From VXNE01 sp965217825 (GTDB lineage: Bacteria; Pseudomonadota; Gammaproteobacteria; Pseudomonadales; Azotimanducaceae): a stretch of DNA of 64,000 nucleotides. The translations under genes were made by a program, and so were the position numbers. The stretch's first letter is position 1, and every line of letters begins with the position of its first letter. This document shows, piece by piece, positions 52,851-61,300 of this stretch. The DNA lies in NCBI GenBank assembly GCA_965217825.1, contig OZ244571.1, positions 62,001-126,000 of the forward strand, given 5' to 3'. The notes under the pieces are model-generated. The model saw only the letters and a list, made by a program, of their open reading frames with translations. It was not told where the DNA came from and made no database searches.

Positions 52851-54092
52851 TCATTCGAGCGACATGATCTTCGCAGTCTCGCGCAAACCGCTAATGCCGT
52901 GAATCGGTCCGCGTTGATCGCCGTTGGCCAGAAGCAGCTTGAACTTCACACCGCGCAGCGAGGCGGGGCGATATCCAGGAACACGGTCAAATCGTTCTTT
53001 TACGCTGTGGTGAACCAGGGGGTATTCACCAGGGCTGGCCTCGTCATTGACGTTCACGCGAACAATGCGTGATACCGGCTCGCCCTCCTCTTCGATTCCA
53101 GCAACCAGCCCCCGGTGTACGTGGAGCGTGCCGGTCGCCATGGGGTGAATCACGATATCGTCCGCTTCTAGGGCCTGGTATTTGGTAGTTTCCCTTTCTT
53201 TCAGCTCATTCAACAATGTATCAACCGTCCGCCTATCCCCTGCGGCCATCTCAATATCATCTCCCATAGCGTCCTCGCACTGTTCAATCATGAACGCAAG
53301 CGCTTGGTCAGAAAGGCCGTCGCGCCAGGAGCTGCCGCCAATGTCGGTGTGCACGCCCGGGAACCATACTTCAAGAATGCGATTGGGATGAGAATCGTCT
53401 TTGTTGATCAGGGTCGGCGCGAACGTAATGCGGTCTTCATCCAGCGCCAAAATATGAACCGCACGTTGCACGCGCTCATTGAGCGTTCCCCTTTCACCGA
53501 GATACTCGGCTTTTCTTTGCTTTGTGCCGTCCTCCTCCACAACCGTGTCGAATACGCCTAGAAACGCAACCTCGCGACCGATATCTTCGCGGTCATCCAA
53601 GATATCGGCCACGAATTCACGGGCCAGCGCGGCACCACGGCTGAACCCGAAAACCACCACCCGGTCTCCTTTCTCGTACGCCCGGGTAAAGTCATTGGCC
53701 GCATCGTCCAGAATGTGCTTAACATCTCCTTCACGAGGCGCAAAGATCTCATTTATTCCTCTCCGAAGCTTGCTCCCGTATGTGCCGACACCTTCGTAGT
53801 AGAAGACGCGCTGTTCCGCGCCGCCAGGCGTTTTCACGTCCGGCAGTCCGCCGCCCATCAGCACATACAGCTTATAGATGTTGCTGACGCTCTCGTCCTT
53901 GGCGAAGTCATTTACATCGCTCGGCTCGTTCCCCGTGCCATCAAAGTTAAATACAAGTGTTTTGGCCAGATTAGTTTCTCCCGAGGATGCGGGTTCCGGT
54001 TCGGTAGAGGGCATGGTAGAGGTTACCGTAGTGCAAGCAGGCAACGCGGCCGCCAGAACGATCGCTTGAACCAGGCCGCTTGTCATTTTCAT
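52851..54092 (-). CDS. DUF2235 (Tle1-like) alpha/beta hydrolase lipoprotein
   Basis: A 413-residue protein with an N-terminal lipoprotein signal: MKMTSGLVQAIVLAAALPAC, with lipobox LPAC (Cys at about residue 20). The DUF2235 catalytic domain follows: LVFNFDGTGNEPSD (about 45-58), YYEGVGTYG, and the nucleophile elbow VVFGFSRGAALAREFVA (about 142-158), with further family blocks FLGVFDTVVEEDG and EVWFPGVHTDIGGS (acid and His region). These resemble the hydrolase part of T6SS Tle1 phospholipases. The ATG at 54092 is chosen because it gives the signal peptide; a GTG at 54110 is upstream. The NYN frame overlaps its 5' end. It is probably envelope-anchored, with lipid or ester substrates. Confidence 0.85.
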   Translation of the reverse strand: MKMTSGLVQAIVLAAALPACTTVTSTMPSTEPEPASSGETNLAKTLVFNFDGTGNEPSDVNDFAKDESVSNIYKLYVLMGGGLPDVKTPGGAEQRVFYYEGVGTYGSKLRRGINEIFAPREGDVKHILDDAANDFTRAYEKGDRVVVFGFSRGAALAREFVADILDDREDIGREVAFLGVFDTVVEEDGTKQRKAEYLGERGTLNERVQRAVHILALDEDRITFAPTLINKDDSHPNRILEVWFPGVHTDIGGSSWRDGLSDQALAFMIEQCEDAMGDDIEMAAGDRRTVDTLLNELKERETTKYQALEADDIVIHPMATGTLHVHRGLVAGIEEEGEPVSRIVRVNVNDEASPGEYPLVHHSVKERFDRVPGYRPASLRGVKFKLLLANGDQRGPIHGISGLRETAKIMSLE

Positions 54093-54588
54093 GTTTATGT
54101 GTCGATCCACTTCGCGGGCTTCTTCGCTGCAGGGTGCTGCAACGGAGATGAAATTGTACTGAAATACCGGTCGAATTCGGGAAGGAATACCCGAGAAAAT
54201 GCGCGTGAATTGTCCTGCTATTCAGCCCCTCGAGTTCGACCATCGTTGAAAAATTGGGGACCCAGCTACAGAAGCGAAAGTCCGCTTCGAAGCCGCCCGA
54301 ATGCAGGAGACCCATCGCTTCGATGATGAGCGCGCTGTCGGTCGCGTTCTTGCAGCTGGTGTACCGGAACTGCTGCTGCGGCTGGAACGCGTGGTTCTGC
54401 AAGGCGGTCTTCCATCCCGACATGTTCGGCGTGGTCCAGTCGCCGTAGATGCGGCACGCGGTGGTCGTTCCGTACTTGACCGCCTGGGCGAGCACATCCC
54501 CGATAAGGGACAGCTGGGCGTTGTCGCCGTCGAAGAGGAAGGCGAGGTTTCTTTCCGGCGCGTCCCGCAAGCTGGCCGTATCAGCCAC
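53971..54588 (-). CDS. NYN-domain (LabA/DUF88-like) protein, 3' end probably degraded
   Basis: Residues 12-100 of this 205-residue frame match a NYN (PIN-like) nuclease domain: LAFLFDGDNAQLSLIGDVLAQ (Asp in FDGDNA), YGTTTACRIYGDW, and CKNATDSALIIEAMGLLHSGGF (Asp in NATDSAL). The next conserved segment, expected as VSSDSDF, is absent in this frame (FRFCSWVPNFSTMVELEG appears instead), while another frame of the same DNA gives SVAGSPIFQRW, so a frameshift or mutations have probably destroyed the last catalytic acid. The remaining frame overlaps the start of the DUF2235 gene by about 120 bases and is not protein-like. Likely a non-functional RNase. Confidence 0.55.
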   Translation of the reverse strand: MADTASLRDAPERNLAFLFDGDNAQLSLIGDVLAQAVKYGTTTACRIYGDWTTPNMSGWKTALQNHAFQPQQQFRYTSCKNATDSALIIEAMGLLHSGGFEADFRFCSWVPNFSTMVELEGLNSRTIHAHFLGYSFPNSTGISVQFHLRCSTLQRRSPRSGSTHKHENDKRPGSSDRSGGRVACLHYGNLYHALYRTGTRILGRN

Positions 54589-54762
54589 ATGTCCCCTCAG
54601 TCAATCATGGGCAGCAAAGGGAATGCGGCGAGGATGGGCCAGCGGGTCGTTCGGGGGACTGGCGAAAGCGCTTTCCATAGGCGGGGATGGGCGTTGCCTT
54701 CGGCCCGCGCCCTATTCGCCCTACGGGCGAACCGAGCCCGGCGCCGGTCTCGGCCCGTTCGG

Positions 54763-54903
54763 GTGACGGTCGCTAACGCTTGCGCGCTCCGCGCGGGCGC
54801 CGCCATAGGGGCTTCGATCGGCAGCAGCATCGGCATCGCCGGTTTCGGAGGAGCCATAGCCGGCACCTTGCCGCTGCTCCTTCTCGGTGCCTACCTCGGC
54901 TAA
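54763..54903 (+). CDS. Small glycine-zipper hydrophobic protein, probably a remnant
   Basis: The last 35 residues of this short frame (GAAIGASIGSSIGIAGFGGAIAG and LPLLLLGAYLG) are a glycine-zipper membrane helix pair of a kind I have seen in small conserved proteins of mobile islands. The residues before it (VTVANACALRA) are not convincing, and the GTG at 54763 is only one possible start. The next small frame follows 49 bases later on the same strand. Confidence 0.35.
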   Translation: MTVANACALRAGAAIGASIGSSIGIAGFGGAIAGTLPLLLLGAYLG

Positions 54904-54951
54904 GGCCGGCGTCTGGACCGAGTCGAAACTGAACAAGGGGCGCTAGGCCAG

Positions 54952-55449
54952 GTGGCTCGCGGAACGACGGCGACGTATCCCCCGATCCAACGATGGGTCC
55001 GGCGGCAGTACGGCTTCGTGCCGAAGACCTGCTGGATCGCGCACTGCAAGGAACTGAAGGGTTTGCCAACAAGAAGCAACTGGAACCGCGGGGGCGCCAG
55101 GCAAGTGCCCTGCCCGGAGAACACACGGTCCGCGATCTACGCGGCGTTCCTCGAAACGGGTCAACACGCCGGACAACCCCTTGCATGGACCGGCGAAGCA
55201 TCCCGCATTGGCTCGGGCCCTTTCCCCGGGGTGTTTATGGCGGCGCGGTCTCCCGATTCAAACCAACTTCCCCGCCGCCAGCGAACTTTCGTGACTCGAC
55301 CGATGTCCATCCGCTCGATGGCGCCTCCGTCGCTCTCGTCCGCGAACCGGCCGGAACCCCTCGTCCATTCCTCGTCGGGCGCCCGCCCCTTCGACGGTGC
55401 GGCGGTGCAGCGAAGTTCCACGCTCGATGTGATCAGAGGCGGCGACTGA
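54952..55449 (+). pseudogene. Decayed small conserved protein
   Basis: The first 60 residues (TYPPIQRWVRRQYGFVPKTC, WIAHCKELKGLP, NRGGARQVPCPENTRSAI in consecutive parts) look like a small conserved island protein whose typical ending is AFRHFGM. Here the ending reads AAFLETGQHAG and the frame then drifts through about 100 residues without protein character, so the 3' end is probably frameshifted. It begins with GTG. The function of the family is unknown to me. Confidence 0.4.
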
Positions 55450-55789
55450 TGCCCAACATCACCGAAGCCAACGGCCTCCGTTCGCTCAACTACCGCCGAA
55501 CACCCAAAAAACGCACATCTATTTGTGGCTCGTCCCGAATCACGATACCTAAACCACCACCAAGTCCCACCGCCCACTAAACCAGTTCAAGTCCCAAGAC
55601 GAAGCGCCGCGAGCAGGCGGCGTATGCGCCCGTGCATGGAACCGCTAAAGAACACATCGCGAATCGCCATCCACTCGCGGCATGGACTAGACATAATGTT
55701 TTGACCTGCCCGTCCTCAAGTGCGTGGATTATCTTGGGGACCGGCCATTATGGCCACCGTGACAGAGCCAGAATTGAGGAGGGCAGGCA

Positions 55790-57007
55790 ATGCGAGACTT
55801 TAGACCAACCGAGCAGGAAACGGTATCGATGGAAGGGCGGGGGATTCGCCCGAACTATGCGGCGCATGTGGGACTGGACGTGCACAAGAACAGCATCGCA
55901 GTGGCGGTGGCGCCCGCGGGGCGCGAGCCGCCGGTCTATGTCGGCGAGATCGCGAACCGGCCATTGGCGATCGGCAAGCTGGCGGAGAAGCTGGCGCGGA
56001 CGCATGGCGGCGAGGTGATGCTGTTCAGTTACGAGGCGGGGCCGTGCGGCTACGAGGTGTACCGGCAACTGACGGGGATGGGATTCGATTGCGAGGTGGT
56101 GGCGCCGTCGCGGATCCCGAAGGCGCCGGGCGAGCGGATCAAGACGGACCGGCGGGACGCGGTCAAGCTGGCGCGGCTGTCGCGCAGCGGGGAGTTGACG
56201 CCGGTGTGGGTGCCGGACGAGGACCGGGAGGCGATGCGGGACCTGGTGCGGGCGCGGGCGGACTTCAAGCGGGCCGAGCTCAAGGCGCGCCAGCAGCTGG
56301 GCGCGTTTCTGCTGCGCCACGGGCGTCGCTGGTCGCGCGGGCGCTGGACGCGGGCGCACTACGCGTGGCTGGACGGGCAGCGCTTCGAGCGCGCTTGGGA
56401 GGAAGGGGCGTTTCGGGAATATCTGGACGCGGCGCGGGCGGCGAGCGACCGGGTGGCGGCGTTGACGAAGCGGCTGCACGACGCGCTGCCGGATTGGTCG
56501 CTGGCGCCGGTGGCGCGCTCGCTGGCGGCGCTGCGCGGCGTGGACACGCTGACGGCGACGACGCTTCTGGCGGAGCTGGGCGATGTGAGCCGCTTCGACT
56601 CGCCGCGGCAGTTGATGGGCTATCTGGGATTGGTGCCGAGCGAGCACAGTTCCGGGGGGCGGCGCCGACAGGGCGGGATCACGCGGACCGGCAACGGCCA
56701 TGCGCGTCGCGCGCTGGTGGAGTCGGCCTGGAGCTACCGGTTTCCGGCGCGGCGCACGGCGCATCTCGAGCGCAAGGCGGCCGCGGCCTCCGGCGAAGCC
56801 AAGGCGATCGCCTGGAAGGCCCAGCGCCGGTTGTGCGGTCGGTACCGGCGCCTGATCGAGTCGGGCAAGAACAGCAAGCAGGCAAACGTGGCCGTGGCCC
56901 GGGAGTTGAGCGGCTTCGTCTGGGACATCGTCCGTCGGGAGATGGCCCGGATCCCGCCGGCCTCCGGCTCGCCGAAAGCCGACGCCGACGCGACCGGCAT
57001 CGGGTAG
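55790..57007 (+). CDS. IS110-family transposase (DEDD recombinase)
   Basis: A 405-residue RNA-guided recombinase. The RuvC-like DEDD domain (about residues 25-180) shows Asp in VGLDVHKNSIAVAV, Glu in SYEAGPCGYEV and the Asp pair in RIKTDRRDAVKLARL. The C-terminal Tnp_20 domain (about 255-345) has LRGVDTLTATTLLAELGDVSRF, LMGYLGLVPSEHSSGG (candidate catalytic Ser) and RTGNGHARRALVE. GAGGAGG precedes the ATG. Full length without frameshift, so it may be active. It would use a guide RNA from the element's non-coding end to choose donor and target. Confidence 0.95.
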   Translation: MRDFRPTEQETVSMEGRGIRPNYAAHVGLDVHKNSIAVAVAPAGREPPVYVGEIANRPLAIGKLAEKLARTHGGEVMLFSYEAGPCGYEVYRQLTGMGFDCEVVAPSRIPKAPGERIKTDRRDAVKLARLSRSGELTPVWVPDEDREAMRDLVRARADFKRAELKARQQLGAFLLRHGRRWSRGRWTRAHYAWLDGQRFERAWEEGAFREYLDAARAASDRVAALTKRLHDALPDWSLAPVARSLAALRGVDTLTATTLLAELGDVSRFDSPRQLMGYLGLVPSEHSSGGRRRQGGITRTGNGHARRALVESAWSYRFPARRTAHLERKAAAASGEAKAIAWKAQRRLCGRYRRLIESGKNSKQANVAVARELSGFVWDIVRREMARIPPASGSPKADADATGIG

Positions 57008-57464
57008 CGAAGAGGTCGGGGCGTGTTGAGTCAGGGCAGGATCGGGCCGGTGTGGAGAACCCTTGTTCGGGCTATAACCGGTGCCGTCGGTACGATCCCC
57101 GAGCGGGCGTATCGGTCGGTGATCCCTGCCACTAGAGAAAGGCCAGCTCCGCGACGCAGTGAAGTCCGGTGGTACCCAATCCACGCATATCAGCATGATC
57201 CACCGTCGCAATCAGCCCGGCCTTGTCCTGACTCAACACGCCTCCGGCGCTCGCGAGGCGTCCGACCGCGCGGTGGATATGTGGACGAGTCCTTCGGACC
57301 GGCGCGCGCCCTTCGGGCCGTGTGGACAGCCCCCGGACAACGCGCTGGACGCGCGTTGCCCACCGGGCCTGCCCACACTCGCGCGCCTCTCGCCCACATA
57401 TCCACCGCGCCAACAACAAGCTTTTGCAAGGAGAATGAAGTGAGAGTTCCGTGAGCCATCTTGA
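57008..57464 (+). ncRNA. Candidate guide (bridge/seek) RNA region of the IS110 element
   Basis: About 460 non-coding bases after the transposase hold unusually strong symmetry. A perfect 15-bp inverted repeat (57021-57035 and 57227-57241, GCGTGTTGAGTCAGG) and a perfect 17-bp one (57268-57284 and 57394-57410, GCGCGGTGGATATGTGG) form two large stem domains. Inside the second are small hairpins with TTCG loops (GTCCTTCGGAC, GCCCTTCGGGC). Guide RNAs of IS110 elements are structured RNAs with internal loops complementary to target and donor. The exact transcript ends and the strand are inferred from position only. Confidence 0.45.
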
Positions 57465-57575
57465 CAGGTCAAAACATATCAGCCCAATGTCTGCGGCGCG
57501 TCCTAACCCCCACGCCCCGGGATAGACAGTCTGGTAGTCTGGTCCGCCGCATCTTGGTTGCCGGGACTCTCCGAA

Positions 57576-58184
57576 ATGCCCCCGAAGGTTCAATCGCTGA
57601 GACTGAAGAACAAAACGTTCGACTTCGTCCACGTCCCATTGCATTTCGTCGACGACCTAAGGGAGGACGTTTTCGCCAACAAGAACAACAAGACTCTACG
57701 GGACACGCTGGCTCATCGTCGGTACGCGAGTTTGGCGGCGGCGTGCGCAGCCAAATACTCGCAACACCTAGACTCGCCTTTAGGCGAAGTCCTTCTTCGA
57801 CTCAAAGTCTCCGGCGACGCCTTCTACCAACGGTTTCTGAACCCGTACGGCGACCTCGCATATTCGACCTTTTCTATCTCCGACCCATCCGCACTGGGAG
57901 CTCGCGGCGTTTACGCCTACTACTCCAACGACGTTCTGGCGTACATCGGCCGATGCAAGGACTCCATGAGGAAACGGGTCAACCAAGGCTATGGGAAGAT
58001 CCATCCCAAAAACTGCTTTCGGGACGGGCAAGCGACGAACTGCCACCTCAACGCTCGGATCGCCGCAGAGACTTCCGATGTGACGCTGTGGCTCTGCCCG
58101 ATGGATGACAGCGGAGACATCGAGTCGGCGGAGCGCGGTTTGATACGCGAGTACGCGCCCCCCTGGAACATCCAGCGTGGCTAG
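57576..58184 (+). CDS. GIY-YIG nuclease-domain protein
   Basis: A 202-residue protein. The C-terminal 90 residues form a GIY-YIG domain: RGVYAYYSND (GVY for GIY), VLAYIGRCKDSMRKRVNQGYG (YIG and the conserved Arg), NCHLNARI and the metal-binding Glu in DIESAERGLIREYAPPWNIQR. The first 100 residues (FDFVHVPLHFVDDLREDVFA, GEVLLRLKVSGDAFYQRF) are unfamiliar and may bind DNA or partners. I use the ATG at 57576; a TTG at 57558 is in frame. It precedes the exonuclease-RecQ-UvrD gene by 128 bases on the same strand, which suggests a common function in cleaving or processing DNA. Confidence 0.8.
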   Translation: MPPKVQSLRLKNKTFDFVHVPLHFVDDLREDVFANKNNKTLRDTLAHRRYASLAAACAAKYSQHLDSPLGEVLLRLKVSGDAFYQRFLNPYGDLAYSTFSISDPSALGARGVYAYYSNDVLAYIGRCKDSMRKRVNQGYGKIHPKNCFRDGQATNCHLNARIAAETSDVTLWLCPMDDSGDIESAERGLIREYAPPWNIQRG

Positions 58185-58241
58185 GCGCTTCGGTATCCCA
58201 ATGCGCGCCCGCAAGGCGGTGCGCCATCCAATCCCCGACCT

Positions 58242-58258
58242 CGGAGCGCCTCGCTCCG
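58242..58258. repeat. 7-bp stem hairpin between GIY-YIG and helicase genes
   Basis: CGGAGCG and its complement around a 3-base loop, 55 bases before the helicase start. No T-run follows, so it is not a standard terminator; it may modulate expression between the two genes. Confidence 0.4.
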
Positions 58259-58312
58259 GGCCGAGGGACCGCCAACCGCGACCAATTTTCCGCGCCTGAG
58301 TGACGAGACTCG

Positions 58313-61300
58313 ATGGCCGTCGCGCGCTGGAACGACGTCAAAGAGGTGGGCCAGCGGCTCGCGTCGCACCGCCTCTCGGGTCTGCTGTCCGTCGACCTTG
58401 AAGGCAGGACGACCATCTCCGCCATCGGCGCGATACGCAGCGACCGCTCGAGCACCTACGCTTGGAAGGGCGACCACCGCGGGCTGAATACCGCGCTTCG
58501 CGATCTCGATGAGTTCGCCGCCGGCGCCGCCTGCCTGGTCGGGCACAACATCATCGAACACGATCTGCCGATGCTCGCGGAGCATGCGCCCGGGCTTAAG
58601 CTGCTGGACCTTCCCGCCATCGATACCCTCTATCTGAGCCCGCTGGCCCGGCCCGAGAACCCCTACCACCATCTGGTCAAGCAGTATCAAGAACCGGCGC
58701 TCGCCCGAACCCAGGCCAACGACCCGCTGCTCGACTCTGATCTCACCCTCGAACTGCTCGCCGACATCCTCGATGACCTGGGCGCCAAGGAGAGCGATCT
58801 GCTGCTGGCCTGGCACGCGCTGCTCGCCGCCGCGGTCGAGGGCCACGGCTTCGACCGGCTATTTCGCACGGTTCGGGGCGTCGACTCCGCGCCTCGCCTC
58901 GCGCAGGCGATTCCCGTCATCGAACGCCGCCTGGCCGACCGCGGATGCCCGAATCGGGCCGCTTCGATCGCCCGCGACGCGTCCTCGCATCTTCTCCCTC
59001 TGACCTATCTGCTAGCCTGGCTCCCCGTATCGGGGGGCAATTCCGTCATCCCGCCCTACGTCGAAAAACGATTCGGGCCGAGCGATCTCGCCATCGGGCT
59101 GCGCGACACGCACTGCGGCGACCGGGGCTGCCCGTGGTGCTCCGAGCGGCTCGATCCGGTCAAGGCGCTCATGCGCTGGTTCGGACACCCCGACTTCCGC
59201 CATAGTGAGGATGGGGAGAGCCTCCAGCGACTCATCACCGAACGCCATCTGGCGAGAGCCCATGTGCTCGGCATCCTCCCCACCGGCGCTGGCAAGTCGC
59301 TCTGCTACCAGCTGCCCGCGCTCATGCGCTACGAGGCCAGCGGCGCGCTCACCGTCGTGATCTCGCCGCTTGTGGCGCTGATGGCCGACCAGGTGGCGGC
59401 CATGCGCCGCGACGGAATCGGCTGCGTCAACACCATCAACGGCCTGCTTTCGTGGCCGGAGCGCGCCGACGCGCTCGCCCGCATACGCTTCGGCGACGCC
59501 GGCATCGTTCTGGTCGCCCCCGAGCAGCTGCGCAACCGTTCGTTCCGCGACGCCCTGGCCGGGCGGCGAATCGCCGCCTGGGTGCTGGACGAGGCGCATT
59601 GCCTGTCCAAGTGGGGACACGACTTCCGTCCCGACTACCGCTACGTGGCGCGCTACATCGCCGAGCAACACGGCGAGCAGCCGGCTCCGATCCTGTGTCT
59701 GACCGCGACCGCCAAGCGCGACGTGATCGACGAGATCCGGGCGCACTTCGAGCAGACGCTGCGGGCGCGGCTGGAGGTGATCGACGGCGGGACCGAGCGG
59801 ACCAACCTCGAGTTCGTTGTCACGCCGACCACCGCCGCGCAGCGGATCGAGCACATCCACGGCGCCATCGAGCACGCGCTGGCGAGATCGGGCTCCGGCG
59901 GCGCGATCGTCTACTGCGCGACCAAGCGGAGCACCGAGGAGACGGCCCAGGCGCTCGCCCAGCGGGGCGTGCGGGCGCAGCACTTCCATTCCGGCCTCTC
60001 GCCCGAGCGCAAGCGCGAGGTACAGCGGGGATTCCACGCCGGCGAGATCGACGTGGTGGTCGCGACGAACGCATTCGGCATGGGCATCGACAAACCGGAC
60101 GTCCGCACCGTGGTCCACGCCGAGATCCCCGGGTCGCTCGAGAGCTACCTGCAGGAGGCCGGCCGCGCCGGCAGGGACGGCGACCCCGCGGCTTGCCTGC
60201 TGCTGTTCGCCGACGACGACCCGGAGAAGCAATTCTCGCTCACCGCGCGCTCCCATCTGGAGCAGCGCGACATCCAGGCCGTGCTGCGGGCGCTTCGCCG
60301 GCTCGACGACCGGCGCCAAAGGCACAGCGAGGCGCAAGAAGACGCCGTGGTCGCGACCTCCGGGGAAATCCTGATCGAGGACAGCGACGGGGAGTTCGAG
60401 CGCGATAGCGCCACCGACGACGACCGCGTGCGGACCGCGATCGCATGGCTCGAGGAGGCAAAGCTCGCCCGTCGCGACGAGAACCGCACGTCCGTGCTCC
60501 CCTCCTCCTTGCGCATCAAGGGCGTGGACGAGGCGCGAGCGCGCATCGAGCGCGAAGGCCGCAGGCGCGGAATCCGGGAAGACATGCGGGAACGCATGGT
60601 GGGCGTGGCCCGCGCCCTCGCCCAGGCGGACCCGGACGCCGGCATCACGACAGACGAACTCATGAGCGAGTGCGGCTGCAACCTGCCGCAGCTTCGCGCC
60701 GTCTTCAGCGCGCTCGAAGCCGTCGGCGTGGCCACCAACGACATGCGCATCACCGTCTACGTCCATTCCGGCGTGGAAAACGCCTCGCGGCGGCGTCTCG
60801 TTCTGGCCCGGGAACTGGAGGAAGCCCTGATCGGCGCGCTTCGCGAGGAGGCGCCCGACCAGGAGACGAACCAATGGACGCGTCTCGTACTCCGGCACCT
60901 CGCGCAGCAACTCCGGGAGCGGGATATCGAAAACCCCCTGCCGGAGCGCCTGATCAGGATTCTCCAAAGCCTTGCGGCGGATGGCCGGGACCAACCCGAC
61001 GCGCTCCGAAGCATCGAAATCCGCGCGCGCGACATGGACACCGTCGCGGTCCGCCTGCGGCGCGACTGGCCGGACATCGCAAGGATCGCGAGACTGCGCC
61101 GCGACGGAGCCGCCCGCTTGCTCGATCACCTCGTCGGCAAGGTGCCGGCCGGCGTCCGCGGCGTGGATCTCCTGGTCGAGACGACCTACGGCGAACTCGA
61201 GCGGGCCGTCAAGGAGGACTTGGTACTCACTGCGGCGCTAAAGAGCGGGCGCGAACAGGCTTTGGTGGACCGAGCGCTGCTCTGGATGCACGAGCAGGAA

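Larger units (their letters stand above)
55696..57477 (+). mobile_element. IS110-family element, IS1111-like layout
   Basis: The transposase gene lies between a 13-bp perfect inverted repeat: ATGTTTTGACCTG at 55696-55708 and its complement at 57465-57477. Short subterminal repeats of this kind are a mark of the IS1111 group within IS110. The 5' non-coding side is short (about 80 bases), the 3' side long (about 460 bases) and highly structured, again as expected for IS1111, where the guide RNA is encoded downstream of the transposase. Exact ends are not defined, since these elements usually lack target duplications. The gene body is very GC-rich and intact. Confidence 0.8.

Noticed and set aside
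55748..57211. 487-residue minus-strand frame opposite the IS110 transposase
   Set aside because: Shadow frame with Arg/Pro/His-rich composition; the plus strand encodes the DEDD transposase.
57268..57410. CRISPR-like or group II intron structure
   Set aside because: There are no spaced direct repeats and no reverse transcriptase; the symmetry is inverted and within the IS110 element. No CRISPR array was seen anywhere in the window.
59012..61129. 705-residue minus-strand frame opposite the helicase fusion
   Set aside because: Antisense shadow in GC-rich codons; the plus strand has intact RecQ motifs throughout.
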